Positions 16,941 through 25,506 of a stretch of DNA of 36,544 nucleotides are shown in pieces. The position numbers and the translations under genes are program-made. The notes beneath the pieces are model-generated. The model did no database searches. It was not told where the DNA came from and saw nothing but the letters and a program-made list of their open reading frames with translations. This DNA is from Bacteroidales bacterium (GTDB lineage Bacteria > Bacteroidota > Bacteroidia > Bacteroidales > UBA932), in NCBI GenBank assembly GCA_017458265.1, contig JAFTFV010000057.1, positions 1 through 36,544 of the forward strand. The letters run 5' to 3'. Within the stretch, counting starts at the first letter, position 1; each line of letters opens with the position of its first letter.

Positions 16941-17781
16941 AATTGTTTTTATGTATATCTCGCAAAGATACTAATTCCGGCAGTATTTTACAAATGCCGA
17001 AAAAGTCCTTGAACGGTTTCAAACTAAAATACTTCACTGATTTGACAAAAGTGAAGAGCACCACAAAGATAAAGCGCTCCCACAGCGGCCGGTTTATGTC
17101 GCACAGCCTCACCATGGAACCGACTCTGTAATTCCTGTCGATGATCCTCTCCTTCGTCTCCTTCCTCTGAGCCCTGTCATGAACAGCCTTCGCCTGAGGA
17201 ATAATGCCGATCTTCCATCCATGATAGCATGCCCTGTTGCACCAGTCATCGTCCTGCCCGTAATACGGAAAGATGTCGGAAAACATGCCGATCACCCTCA
17301 GCGCCTCCACTTTCACCAGCCAGTGCGCCGCCATAACCCTTCCCACCTGCACTACGGGCGCATTTCCGCCGGCATTATAGATTTTGCCGAACTGCGCATC
17401 ATACGCCTTGTACCCGTCTGTCATCTGGAGCGGGCTCAGGACGGCATATTCTGGATGCTTTTCCGCTGCGTCAACCAGCGTTTCAAGCGCGCCGGGCGCC
17501 AGCCAGGCGTCCTGGTTTAGGAGATAGACGTAGTCGTAATTATGCGACAACGCCCATTCGAAGCCAAGGTTGTTGGCCTTGGTGAAGCCAAGGTTCTCTG
17601 CAGAGCGCACCAGTTTCACGCCAGGGAAATGTCCCTGGATCCAGTCCGCGCTGCCGTCGGTGGAGTCGTTGTCCACAACAAAGACAGATTTCTCGACTTC
17701 GCTCGAAATGACAGAGGAGAGGCACCGTTCGAGCCAGCGCATGCCGTTATACGTGACTATGATGACGAGAACGCGTTTCAT
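16918..17781 (-). CDS. Family 2 glycosyltransferase (rhamnosyltransferase-like)
   Basis: 287 residues from the ATG at 17781; a start at 17829 would add 16 residues overlapping the previous gene. GT-A fold: LVIIVTYNG at the N-terminus, [11 protein letters not shown] for the UDP/dTDP-sugar loop, YLLNQDAWL at the metal position, and [13 protein letters not shown] for the acceptor and base region. Best match in style is the rhamnosyltransferase branch of GT2. It adds one sugar in the O-antigen or capsule pathway encoded upstream. Residues around [10 protein letters not shown] come from a 28-bp palindromic repeat embedded in the frame (17686-17713). It overlaps the neighbouring GT2 by ATGA. Confidence 0.88.
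   Translation of the reverse strand: MKRVLVIIVTYNGMRWLERCLSSVISSEVEKSVFVVDNDSTDGSADWIQGHFPGVKLVRSAENLGFTKANNLGFEWALSHNYDYVYLLNQDAWLAPGALETLVDAAEKHPEYAVLSPLQMTDGYKAYDAQFGKIYNAGGNAPVVQVGRVMAAHWLVKVEALRVIGMFSDIFPYYGQDDDWCNRACYHGWKIGIIPQAKAVHDRAQRKETKERIIDRNYRVGSMVRLCDINRPLWERFIFVVLFTFVKSVKYFSLKPFKDFFGICKILPELVSLRDIHKNNYGSSRRT
16963..16994 (-). promoter_or_regulatory. secA promoter inside the GT2 gene
   Basis: On the - strand TTTG (16991-16994), exactly 20 bases, TATCTTTG (16963-16970): a full consensus match. It ends 22 bases before the secA ATG and lies within the last codons of the glycosyltransferase gene, so secA can be transcribed independently of the polysaccharide cluster. Confidence 0.8.
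17686..17713 (-). repeat. Protein-coding palindromic element, copy in the GT2 gene
   Basis: The - strand carries TGTCATTTCGAGCGAAG followed by TCGAGAAATCT, identical over 28 bases to the element at 34053-34080. It is an imperfect inverted repeat (ATTTCnnGA ... TCGAGAAAT). In the GT2 frame it reads V-I-S-S-E-V-E-K-S, between the first strand-helix and the sugar-nucleotide loop. Confidence 0.85.
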
Positions 17782-18581
17782 GAGAATATCTTTCGGTAGA
17801 GAAGACGGAGTTTCCATGCCAGAGACCACTTGGATGCCTTGCGGAAGGAACTTTCGAGGCGGGCATACTCAACAGTTTTCAGAGGGTCGCAGAAATATCT
17901 GGAATACAAGGCCTTGTGCTTTTCCCAGAGGCGGTGGCGGATATCCTTGAGGGCATCGTCCGTCACTCCCCTGTTGCGGGAATTCCTGCGTGTCCGGTAA
18001 TAGAAGCATTCGCTCTGAAGCTGCAGCACTTTGGGCTCACTGACGCCTTCAAGAAGCGAGAGCCAGAAGTCCCAGTCCTCGAAGCCGGTCCTGAACTCCG
18101 GGTCGAAGGAGGTGGCATCGGCCTTTCTGAAAAAGCAGCTGATGTAGAGGCAGTTGCGGGCGAGCATGGTATCCATGGAGAAGGGCGGGAGGTCCCAGGT
18201 GGTTTCAGCCCCGAAGCGGACGCCTTTTCCGTAGACGACGGTAAGGGTTGGGTCTGCGTCAAGGGCGGCTACGGCATCGGCCATGTAGCCACTTCCGATC
18301 ATGTCATCGGCATCAAGGAAGAGGATGTACTCCCCTTCCGCGAGCTCCAGGCCCTTGTTCCTGGCAGCGGCAACGCCCTGGTTTTCATGAAGGACTACCG
18401 GGATGAAGCGCTGGTCGGAGGCGCAGAAATTGGTCATGACAAGGCGGGATTTGTCGGTGGAGCCGTTGTCCACGATGAGGCATTCCCAGTCCTCGAAGGT
18501 CTGTGTACGCACGCTGTTCAGGGCATCGGAAAGGTACTGCCCCAGATTGTAGCAGGGAACGATGACGCTTACTTTCGGCAT
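17778..18581 (-). CDS. Family 2 glycosyltransferase
   Basis: 267 residues from the ATG at 18581, where MPKVSVIVPCYN opens the GT-A fold. An ATG at 18608 would overlap the upstream gene by 40 bases and adds residues foreign to the family. IVDNGSTDKS and ILFLDADDMI (the DxD motif binding metal and the nucleotide sugar) are present, then FRTGFEDWDFWLSL, the usual ED catalytic-base region. Transfers a sugar to a growing lipid-linked glycan. It overlaps both neighbours slightly (13 bases before, four after) and belongs to the flippase operon. Confidence 0.88.
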   Translation of the reverse strand: MPKVSVIVPCYNLGQYLSDALNSVRTQTFEDWECLIVDNGSTDKSRLVMTNFCASDQRFIPVVLHENQGVAAARNKGLELAEGEYILFLDADDMIGSGYMADAVAALDADPTLTVVYGKGVRFGAETTWDLPPFSMDTMLARNCLYISCFFRKADATSFDPEFRTGFEDWDFWLSLLEGVSEPKVLQLQSECFYYRTRRNSRNRGVTDDALKDIRHRLWEKHKALYSRYFCDPLKTVEYARLESSFRKASKWSLAWKLRLLYRKIFS

Positions 18582-19543
18582 ATATGGTCTCTCACTTTGA
18601 GGAGCCACTCCAGGAAGGAGCGCTTTCCGGGTTTGTAATGACTGCGGAGCCAGCGGTAGCGGCGTGTGCGGAAAAGATGGAGGTCTTCGCCGGCAAACAC
18701 CTGTGTCACAGGGGCATATCCCTTGAAAGGATCGCCGATAACTTCCTCTATTTCAGTGGTGATGGCGCCGGCAGAACGCATCCTCAGGAGGGCATCCTTG
18801 CTGTTCAGGAGAAAAAGGCTGTCCTGCGGACCGCTGCCCACGTTGGTAACCATGTAGTGGACGATGAAGGCGTCGCGGAGATATCGGACTCCGTTCTGCA
18901 CCTCGACGTTCCAGACGTCCGGAAGACGTACTATCTGCCTTCCGGCATTGGTCTTGGCAAGGGAGGGCTGGTCCGGACGTATGCCCTTTTCATAGCCGGC
19001 CAGGTAGTTTTTCTGCCACTCGCGGAAGAAGTCGTGGTTCGCATCGGTATCCCGCACCAGAAGGACGCCGGAATTGTAGTAGAATTCGTCACCAGAGGGG
19101 TTGTAGTCCAGTTTTCGGCACATGTTTATGGTCGCCTGGCGGTGAGGATGCTCCAGGAATGCAGAGTGAAGGTCCGGGGCGGCGGCAAGATCGGCCTTGA
19201 AGGAGTCGATGGCGTCAAGGGGGCGGGCGATGACGGTGTCGGCATCTATGAAGAGGAAGTCCCCTTTTACGTACTCGCGCATGCCGGTCTTAAGGAGGCG
19301 GGAGCGCTTCATCGCCGGGATGGCAGGGTCGAGCGGGGCCACAAGAACCTCTGAGAACAGCGCCGTGAAGGCCTTGGAGAGGGGGTTCCCGTAGAGCCAG
19401 CCATCGGCAGTGGCCTTGTCCGTGAGAAGGGTCATGGACGCGCCTGGGTTATGCCTTGCACAGCTGGACGCGCTCACGAAGGCCTGCTCCAGATACACGT
19501 CGGAAGGGCCGCTTACAAGTATATATAAGAGTTTGGTTTTCAT
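18569..19543 (-). CDS. GT8-like glycosyltransferase (GT-A fold)
   Basis: 324 residues from the ATG at 19543 (MKTKLLYILVSG); the open frame upstream lies in the flippase gene. FLFIDADTVIARPL supplies the D-x-D for metal and the nucleotide sugar, followed by EFYYNSGVLLVRD and RPDQPSLAKTN, the order seen in GT8 and related galactosyl- or glucosyltransferases. A C-terminal basic region (RTRRYRWLRSHYKPGKR) could touch the membrane. The ATG overlaps the flippase stop as ATGA, which supports coupled translation in a polysaccharide cluster. The exact GT family is not certain. Confidence 0.8.
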   Translation of the reverse strand: MKTKLLYILVSGPSDVYLEQAFVSASSCARHNPGASMTLLTDKATADGWLYGNPLSKAFTALFSEVLVAPLDPAIPAMKRSRLLKTGMREYVKGDFLFIDADTVIARPLDAIDSFKADLAAAPDLHSAFLEHPHRQATINMCRKLDYNPSGDEFYYNSGVLLVRDTDANHDFFREWQKNYLAGYEKGIRPDQPSLAKTNAGRQIVRLPDVWNVEVQNGVRYLRDAFIVHYMVTNVGSGPQDSLFLLNSKDALLRMRSAGAITTEIEEVIGDPFKGYAPVTQVFAGEDLHLFRTRRYRWLRSHYKPGKRSFLEWLLKVRDHICRK

Positions 19544-21063
19544 TTTCTCTTGAGCTTTGAAAGGATGAAGGCCTTTTCCCCGGGGGTGAGGCAGGAATTG
19601 TTCCAGATGGAGACTGCCGTGAGGACAACCCCTGCTGCGGCAATGACGATGAACCTCCACCACGAGGCGGGAAGAACTTCATACAGGCAGGTGACGACTG
19701 GGAGCACTATTAGAGCCGGGACCAGCGCAGGCCAGACGGCCTCCCTTATGTATTTTCCTGCGGGAAGACCGGTTTCCCTGCCTGTGACAAGCAGCATAGC
19801 CGCCCCCTTGAGGATATAGAAGCCGATGAAAGCCGCATACCCCGTCCATGCCGGAAGCCCGCAGCGGTACATTATCCAGGTACACGGAAATGCCAGTATT
19901 GCCACTGCCGATGTGATGAGATAGAACCGCGTCACCCTCCCGCTTGCCTGCTGCAGGACATTTAGGGTGCTGGGCGTGAAATCCACAAGGAAACTCACCA
20001 GCGTGAGCTTTGTGAAGAGTGCCGCCTCAGGGGGAACATCCCCCACCCAGAGCCTCAGGATGGTCTCAGAGTCTGTGATGAACGGGACAAGGAGCACGAA
20101 AAGTATCCAGAAATAGTACTTGGAGCCCTTGCACACCAGTTCGAAGGCATATTCCCTGTTGCCGGCGGCATAGGACTTTGTGAGCTGCGGATTGAGCGCC
20201 AGGGCAACGTTGGTGGCGAACTGCCTCACAACCTGTTCTACCTTGTCTGCAACTCCCCTTGCGGCGTTCATCCCGACGCCGAAGAAATGGTTCATGAGCT
20301 GGTTGATGCCCTGCGTATTTATCATGTATGTGCCGCTGCCGATGAAATTCCACCCTGCAAATGCGCCCATCTCCTTCACCAGCGCGCCGCTTGCCTTTGG
20401 CACTCCGCGGCACTCCTTGAAGTGCACCATGGCATATACCGCATATGCACCGCGGACGAGTATGGCTACGGCAAGAAGCAGCCAGGCATATACCACCAGC
20501 TTGTCACTTGAGGAGAACCACACACCTGCCGCCACGGCAAGCTTGAGGACTGCCTCCAGTATCGAGATGTACGCATAGGCATCCATGTGCTCATGAGCAT
20601 TGATGGTTGCCATGTACGGAAGGCTCATGAGGTTCACGATGAGAATGAGCATCGACGTCTGCAGAATTACGTCCGCCGCCGCCATCCTTCCATCCGGTAT
20701 GACCATCTTGCAGTGAAGATACCAAAGGCCGATTGTCTCCGTAAGCATAACCAGAAGCAGAGAGAAGCCCGCCATTACCGCAAGCCCGGTGCCTACAGTT
20801 ATCCTGAGCCTCCTCTCATCTCCCTTTCCCAGCGCCACCGTTATGAACCGTGAAATTGCCGACTGCACCGTGTTCATCACCAGCATGAACATGGTCACAA
20901 CACCGCCCACGGCGCTGTAAACGCCGTAATCCGTCACTCCAAGGGAGCGGATGATGATGCGGTAGGTCACAAGCCCTATCACCAGCATCACCAGCATGCG
21001 CACATACAGATACACCGTGTTGCGCGCTATCCTCCTGCTATTTGCCGAAATCTGCGGTTCCAT
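19540..21063 (-). CDS. Polysaccharide flippase (Wzx/MATE-like)
   Basis: 507 residues from the ATG at 21063; an upstream TTG in frame at 21072 would add only three residues and lies in the -7 box. About 12-14 membrane segments are visible, for example VRMLVMLVIGLVTYRIII, GVVTMFMLVMNTV and FWILFVLLVPFI, with the N-terminal YLYVRMLV-x-RSLGVTDYGVYSAVGG pattern of O-antigen/PST exporters. The family flips lipid-linked sugar units across the inner membrane. It heads the operon of three glycosyltransferases that follow. Confidence 0.88.
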   Translation of the reverse strand: MEPQISANSRRIARNTVYLYVRMLVMLVIGLVTYRIIIRSLGVTDYGVYSAVGGVVTMFMLVMNTVQSAISRFITVALGKGDERRLRITVGTGLAVMAGFSLLLVMLTETIGLWYLHCKMVIPDGRMAAADVILQTSMLILIVNLMSLPYMATINAHEHMDAYAYISILEAVLKLAVAAGVWFSSSDKLVVYAWLLLAVAILVRGAYAVYAMVHFKECRGVPKASGALVKEMGAFAGWNFIGSGTYMINTQGINQLMNHFFGVGMNAARGVADKVEQVVRQFATNVALALNPQLTKSYAAGNREYAFELVCKGSKYYFWILFVLLVPFITDSETILRLWVGDVPPEAALFTKLTLVSFLVDFTPSTLNVLQQASGRVTRFYLITSAVAILAFPCTWIMYRCGLPAWTGYAAFIGFYILKGAAMLLVTGRETGLPAGKYIREAVWPALVPALIVLPVVTCLYEVLPASWWRFIVIAAAGVVLTAVSIWNNSCLTPGEKAFILSKLKRK

Positions 21064-21069
21064 AATCAG

Positions 21070-21077
21070 CAAATATA
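21070..21077 (-). promoter_or_regulatory. -7 box of the flippase operon
   Basis: TATATTTG on the - strand ends six bases before the flippase ATG. No clear TTTG lies 19-21 bases upstream; that stretch is the hairpin of the repeat at 21082-21125. If used, the mRNA would have a leader of only a few bases. Confidence 0.5.
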
Positions 21078-21081
21078 CATA

Positions 21082-21125
21082 TTTTTATGGAAAAGGTCTG
21101 CCGATAAAAAGCAGACCTTCGCCAT
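21082..21125 (-). repeat. 44-bp repeat with hairpin, 3' end of spt
   Basis: Read on the - strand this 44-bp stretch is identical to 24070-24113 on the + strand. It holds a 9-bp stem, AAGGTCTGC/GCAGACCTT (21093-21119), with a T-rich nine-base loop, followed by TTTTCCATAAAAA. It starts two bases after the spt stop and so probably works as its terminator or 3' end element. The T-run sits in the loop as well as after the stem. Confidence 0.8.
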
Positions 21126-21127
21126 AA

Positions 21128-22318
21128 TTACTTGATAATTCCTTCTTCCTTGAAGACCTTGGTGAGCGCATCCACCGCCCTGTCTACCTGCTCACGCGTG
21201 TGCGTTGCCATGAGGGAGAAGCGGATAAGAGTGTCCTGGGGAGCGCATGCCGGCGGAATGACGGAGTTGATGAATACACCTTCGTCGAATGCACGCTTGG
21301 TAACGATGAAAGTCTTTTCAAGGTCACGCACATACAGAGGGATGATGGGGCTCTCTGTCTCGCCGATTTCGAAACCGGCCTCCTTGAAGCGCCTGAGGGC
21401 ATAATTTGTCACATCCCAAAGCTTCTGGATGCGCTCCGGCTCCTTCTGGATGATATGAAGGGCTTCAAGGGCGCTTGCGGTTGCAGCCGGGGTGTCGGAT
21501 GCCTGGAAGATGTAGGTACGTGCAGTGTGACGGAGGTAGTTGATGATGACCTTGTCGGCAGCGATGAAACCGCCGATGGCTGCAAGGCTCTTGGAGAAGG
21601 TGCCCATGATGAGGTCTATCTCGTCCGTTAGGCCGAAGTGGTTGCAGACGCCGCGGCCTTCCTTGCCGAATACGCCAAGGCCGTGGGCTTCGTCCACCAT
21701 GATGACCACGTTCTTGTACTTGTGCTTGAGCTCTACAATCTCTGGAAGCTTTGCGAGATCTCCTTCCATTGAGAACACACCGTCTACGACGATGAGCTTC
21801 ACGGCCTGGGGCAGGCAGCGCTTGAGGCAGCGCTCCAGATCCTTCATGTCGTTGTGCTTGTAGTGAAGGCTCTTTGCAAAGGAGAGACGGCGGCCGTCCA
21901 CGATGGAGGCATGGTCGCGGTCATCGCAGATGATGAAATCGTCCTTGGTAAGGAGCTGGGGAATGACGCCGGAGTTCACTGTGAAACCGGTAGAGAAGAC
22001 CAGGGTCTCGTCCTTCCCCACAAACTGTGCGAGTTCCTTTTCAAGCTGTACGTGGATGTCCAGGGTGCCGTTGAGGAAACGGGAGCCGGCGCAGCCGGAA
22101 CCGTATTTCTTCAGGGCCTCTACGCCTGCATTGATTACGCGTTCGTCTCCTGTGAGTCCTGTATATGCATTTGAACCGAACATCAGGATGGGCTTGCCGT
22201 CCATGATGACTTCTGTTCCCTGCTTCGATGTTATCTGGCGGAAATAGGGGTAGATACCCTTCTCCATCATCTTCTGTGGCAAATCATACTTTGCCAGTCT
22301 TGCATGTAAAAGTCCCAT
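21128..22318 (-). CDS. spt: Serine palmitoyltransferase-type PLP enzyme
   Basis: 396 residues of the alpha-oxoamine synthase family, which condenses an amino acid with an acyl-CoA. The PLP lysine is K243 in TFSKSLAAIGG. D209 and H212 in VDEAHG, H136 in DDRDHASI and SGCAGSRFLNGT are the other cofactor and substrate elements. The MGLL-x-x-x-LAKYDLPQK start and LMFGSNAYTGLTGDERV closely resemble the enzyme that makes the sphingolipid base in Bacteroides and Porphyromonas, so I prefer serine palmitoyltransferase over 2-amino-3-ketobutyrate CoA ligase (Kbl), its near relative. It acts in the cytoplasm in membrane sphingolipid synthesis. Its promoter is divergent with glnS. Confidence 0.85.
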   Translation of the reverse strand: MGLLHARLAKYDLPQKMMEKGIYPYFRQITSKQGTEVIMDGKPILMFGSNAYTGLTGDERVINAGVEALKKYGSGCAGSRFLNGTLDIHVQLEKELAQFVGKDETLVFSTGFTVNSGVIPQLLTKDDFIICDDRDHASIVDGRRLSFAKSLHYKHNDMKDLERCLKRCLPQAVKLIVVDGVFSMEGDLAKLPEIVELKHKYKNVVIMVDEAHGLGVFGKEGRGVCNHFGLTDEIDLIMGTFSKSLAAIGGFIAADKVIINYLRHTARTYIFQASDTPAATASALEALHIIQKEPERIQKLWDVTNYALRRFKEAGFEIGETESPIIPLYVRDLEKTFIVTKRAFDEGVFINSVIPPACAPQDTLIRFSLMATHTREQVDRAVDALTKVFKEEGIIK

Positions 22319-22352
22319 ATTATATATGGTTTAGTTAAGGTTTAGTACGGTG

Positions 22353-22408
22353 CAAAATTACGAAAAATATTTAATATGCCTAATTATGCAGATTTTTTTG
22401 TAATTTTG
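22353..22408. promoter_or_regulatory. Divergent -7 boxes for spt and glnS
   Basis: TAATTTTG occurs on the - strand at 22353-22360, 34 bases before the spt ATG, and on the + strand at 22401-22408, 22 bases before the glnS ATG. Both match TAnnTTTG. No clear TTTG is found 19-21 bases upstream of either, so the -33 elements are weak. Confidence 0.6.
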
Positions 22409-22430
22409 GACGTTAATTCGCAACATATCT

Positions 22431-24065
22431 ATGGAAGAGCGCAAACTGAATTTTCTTGAAGAGATCATCGAAAAGGACCTTGCGGAAGGCAAGGTGGACT
22501 CCATCATCACACGTTTCCCCCCGGAGCCCAACGGCTATCTGCACCTCGGCCATGCAAAGAGCATCTGCCTCAACTTCGGCCTTGCAGAGAAGTACGGCGG
22601 CAAGACCAACCTCCGCTACGACGACACCAACCCCACCAAGGAAGACACCGAATACGTGGATTCCATCAAGGAAGACATCCAGTGGCTTGGCTTCAAATGG
22701 GACAAGGAACTCTACGCATCTGACTACTTTGACCAGCTTTACGCCTGGGCAGAGGAACTGATTCAGCGGGGCCTTGCATACGTGGATGATGAGACACAGG
22801 AGGAAATCCGCCTGCACCGCGGCACCGTGGACAAACCCGGCGTGGAAAGCCCTTACCGAGGCCGCAGCGTGGAAGAGAACCTCAAACTCTTCCGTGAGAT
22901 GAAGGCCGGAAAATACGCAGAAGGAGAGAAGGTTCTCCGTGCAAAGATAGACATGGCTCATCCCAACATGATGTTCCGTGACCCTCTCCTGTACCGCATC
23001 AAGTTTGCCCACCATCACAGGACCGGAGACAAGTGGTGCATCTACCCCATGTACGACTTCACCCACGGCCAGTGCGACTCCATAGAACACATAACCCACT
23101 CCATCTGCACCCTCGAATTCGACGTCCACCGTCCCCTGTATGACTGGTTCATCGAAACCCTGGGCATCTATCCTTCCCACCAGTACGAGTTCGCCCGTCT
23201 CAACCTCACATATACCCTTATGTCCAAGAGAAAGCTTCTGGAACTTGTCCAGAAGGGCCTTGTGAGCGGCTGGGACGATCCCCGCATGCCCACCCTCTGC
23301 GGTGTGCGCCGCCGCGGCTACACGGCAAACGCCCTCAAGATGTTCTGTGACAAGATTGGCGTTTCCAAGCGTGACCAGCTCATGGACATACAGCTTCTGG
23401 AGTGGTGCGTTCGCCAGGATCTCAACGAGCGATCAAACCGCTACATGGTTGTCCAGGACCCCATCAAGCTCACCATCACCAACTGGCCTGAAGGCAAGGT
23501 AGAGTGGTTCAACTGCCCCCTCAACCCGGCAGAACCTGACGGAGCCAAGCGCCGCGTCCCCTTCACCGGCAATCTTCTCATCGAACGTGCCGACTTCATG
23601 GAAGACGCCCCCAAGAAGTTCTTCCGCCTCAAACCCGACGGTGAAGTTCGCCTCAAATACACATATATCGTAAAGTGCAATGAGGTCATAAAGGACGAAA
23701 ACGGCGAAGTGGTGGAGCTCAAGTGCACCTACGACCCCTCCACCGAATACCGCGCCGTCAAGGGCACCATCCACTGGGTGGCAGAAGAATACGCCAAGAA
23801 ACTGGAAATCAGGAACTATGACCGCCTCTTCACCCTTGCCGACATGTCCCAGGTTCCCGAGGACAAGGACTACAAGGACTTCCTGAACCCCGAATCCCTC
23901 ATCCTTGCAACCGGCTATGCAGAACCCGCCCTCCTGGACGATGCCTCCGGCATTGCCGTCCAGTTCGAGCGCACCGGCTACTACGTGAAGGACAAGGATT
24001 CCACCCCTGAGAATCCGGTCTTCAACAAGACCACTTCACTCAAGGATTCCTACAAACCGGAATAG
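22431..24065 (+). CDS. glnS: Glutaminyl-tRNA synthetase
   Basis: 544 residues. Class I aminoacyl-tRNA synthetase that charges tRNA-Gln. The HIGH motif is HLGH (38-41) inside RFPPEPNGYLHLGHAKSI, and the KMSKS-type loop is MSKR (264-267). DDTNPTKEDTEYVDSI, YDFTHGQCDSIEHITHSICT and GWDDPRMPTLCGVRRRG are all GlnRS-typical. The C-terminal two beta-barrels that read the anticodon (from about residue 330) are complete. Length fits bacterial GlnRS. The stop is followed after four bases by the 44-bp hairpin repeat. Confidence 0.98.
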   Translation: MEERKLNFLEEIIEKDLAEGKVDSIITRFPPEPNGYLHLGHAKSICLNFGLAEKYGGKTNLRYDDTNPTKEDTEYVDSIKEDIQWLGFKWDKELYASDYFDQLYAWAEELIQRGLAYVDDETQEEIRLHRGTVDKPGVESPYRGRSVEENLKLFREMKAGKYAEGEKVLRAKIDMAHPNMMFRDPLLYRIKFAHHHRTGDKWCIYPMYDFTHGQCDSIEHITHSICTLEFDVHRPLYDWFIETLGIYPSHQYEFARLNLTYTLMSKRKLLELVQKGLVSGWDDPRMPTLCGVRRRGYTANALKMFCDKIGVSKRDQLMDIQLLEWCVRQDLNERSNRYMVVQDPIKLTITNWPEGKVEWFNCPLNPAEPDGAKRRVPFTGNLLIERADFMEDAPKKFFRLKPDGEVRLKYTYIVKCNEVIKDENGEVVELKCTYDPSTEYRAVKGTIHWVAEEYAKKLEIRNYDRLFTLADMSQVPEDKDYKDFLNPESLILATGYAEPALLDDASGIAVQFERTGYYVKDKDSTPENPVFNKTTSLKDSYKPE

Positions 24066-24069
24066 AACA

Positions 24070-24113
24070 ATGGCGAAGGTCTGCTTTTTATCGGCAGACC
24101 TTTTCCATAAAAA
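24070..24113 (+). repeat. 44-bp repeat with hairpin, 3' end of glnS
   Basis: Identical over 44 bases to the - strand of 21082-21125. Stem AAGGTCTGC/GCAGACCTT (24076-24102), T-rich loop, then TTTTCC. It begins four bases after the glnS stop and has the same direction relative to its gene as the copy behind spt, supporting a role as terminator. Confidence 0.8.
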
Positions 24114-24146
24114 GTGCAATACAGGTGCACGTATGGCAAAATCAAT

Positions 24147-24181
24147 GGCGAAGGTCTGCGGCAAAAAAACAGACCTTCGCC
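24147..24181 (-). terminator. Hairpin behind the aspartokinase-like gene
   Basis: A perfect 12-bp stem, GGCGAAGGTCTG/CAGACCTTCGCC, with an 11-base loop that on the - strand begins with seven T. It starts six bases after the aspartokinase-like stop and shares its stem sequence with the hairpins behind spt and glnS. It may stop transcription from both sides. Confidence 0.7.
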
Positions 24182-24186
24182 AAAGT

Positions 24187-25431
24187 TTATTTCAGCAGAG
24201 CTGCAGCCTTGTCAACGTCGGCCTCGTCAAGCACCAGCGAGATGGAAAGTTCCTCGCCGCCCTGGGCCGATGCGATGATGTTTATGCCGGCATCTCCTAT
24301 GACGCCGAAGACCTTTCCGGAAGTTCCGGGAAGGTTTTTCATCCTGGAGCCGAATACAGTGACGATACCCACAGCCTGGTTGAGGACTACGACGTCGTCC
24401 AGAGGAAGGAGAGGATTCTCCTCAAACAGATGCTTGAGGGCGCTCAGGGCCTGTTCCTTGTCCTTGGAACGCACTGCAAAGCTTATTGAATACTCGGAAG
24501 AAGTCTGGGCGATGAAACGAACGTTCACCTTGGCCGCCGCCATTGCGGAGAATATGGATGAGGACATTCCCACTTTTCCAAGGAGGCCCGTACCGTAAAC
24601 GGTGATGAGGGCAAGATCCTTGTCAGTGACTATGCCTGTACCATGAGAGGAACCGGTAGAGATGATGGTTCCCTCAAATGCAGGATTGTCGATATCCTTA
24701 ACCATAATGGGGATATTGGCGTTCTTTGCAGGCCAGATGGCGGAAGAAGCGAACGGAGCATGTGCGGCTGCGCAGTAGTGGGTGGCCTCGTCATAGGTCA
24801 TGGCCTTCACGCCCTCGATTCCTGGGCCTTCCACATGGAATTCTATGCTTTCTGCACCCAGGGCAGATGCGATGAGCGAAGCCATGAGATGTGCACCGTC
24901 CTTGCCCACCCTGACGATGTAGCCGCTGGTGAGCTTTCCATAGCCGCCGGAAATGACAACGGGGCCGATTCCCTTCAGGCGTGCCACCATTTCCTTCTTG
25001 GAGGCGGCCCAGTCAAAGTGCTGGCGGGTTTCGCAGAGCATGAGTTCCGTTCCGTCTACGAGTACTCCTTTGACCTTGTCGTTCACGGCCTCTGCGCAGA
25101 GGCGGGCGCATTTTGCCATGACGTAGTCTTCAAGGGCTTCCGGAGATGTCTGGATGTACATTGCCTCCCTCAGGTATGAAGAAACTCCGTACAGGACAGC
25201 ATCTACGCTGTCTTTGTACTGCTGAGAGCCGTCGAATGCATCGAAATATGCCTTGATTTCAGAGAAGATGGAATCGGCAGGTTTCTTGTCTGTTATTGCA
25301 GTGCGGATGGCATCCCTGAAAAGGTTTTCAACTGATTTTTCGGGCCTTACGACTGCGATGGTGTCGTTTGTGCAGAGAGCTGCGATGCTTCCGATCTTGT
25401 CTCTTCTGAGAAGGAATGATTTTACTGTCAT
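24187..25431 (-). CDS. Aspartokinase-like protein with degenerate kinase domain and two ACT domains
   Basis: 414 residues from the ATG at 25431 (MTVKSFLLRRDKIG); the 20 codons before it look non-coding. The overall plan is that of monofunctional aspartate kinase: an amino-acid-kinase domain to about 260 and two ACT domains (LALITVYGTGLLGKVGMSS near 275 and VGIVTVFGSRMKNLPGTSG near 350). However, the N-terminal K-F-G-G-T-S phosphate loop is absent, and the GRGGSD motif of active enzymes reads VRVGKDGAH. It therefore probably lacks kinase activity but could still sense an amino acid. The ACT pair is well conserved. A true aspartokinase should exist elsewhere in the genome. Confidence 0.8.
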   Translation of the reverse strand: MTVKSFLLRRDKIGSIAALCTNDTIAVVRPEKSVENLFRDAIRTAITDKKPADSIFSEIKAYFDAFDGSQQYKDSVDAVLYGVSSYLREAMYIQTSPEALEDYVMAKCARLCAEAVNDKVKGVLVDGTELMLCETRQHFDWAASKKEMVARLKGIGPVVISGGYGKLTSGYIVRVGKDGAHLMASLIASALGAESIEFHVEGPGIEGVKAMTYDEATHYCAAAHAPFASSAIWPAKNANIPIMVKDIDNPAFEGTIISTGSSHGTGIVTDKDLALITVYGTGLLGKVGMSSSIFSAMAAAKVNVRFIAQTSSEYSISFAVRSKDKEQALSALKHLFEENPLLPLDDVVVLNQAVGIVTVFGSRMKNLPGTSGKVFGVIGDAGINIIASAQGGEELSISLVLDEADVDKAAALLK

Positions 25432-25455
25432 GGCTAATGCGGTTTTGACTATCCA

Positions 25456-25483
25456 CAAAATTACAAATAATTCCTTAACTTTG
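25456..25483. promoter_or_regulatory. Divergent -7 boxes for the aspartokinase-like gene and yicC
   Basis: TAATTTTG on the - strand (25456-25463) lies 24 bases before the aspartokinase-like ATG; TAACTTTG on the + strand (25476-25483) lies 23 bases before the yicC ATG. Both match TAnnTTTG; no TTTG is found at the right distance for either. Confidence 0.6.
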
Positions 25484-25506
25484 CACAGCAAAAAGACATT
25501 TTCGGT

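Noticed and set aside
21128-22318. Threonine degradation enzyme Kbl
   Set aside because: Same family, but the N-terminus and flanks resemble the Bacteroidota serine palmitoyltransferase, and no threonine dehydrogenase gene is adjacent.
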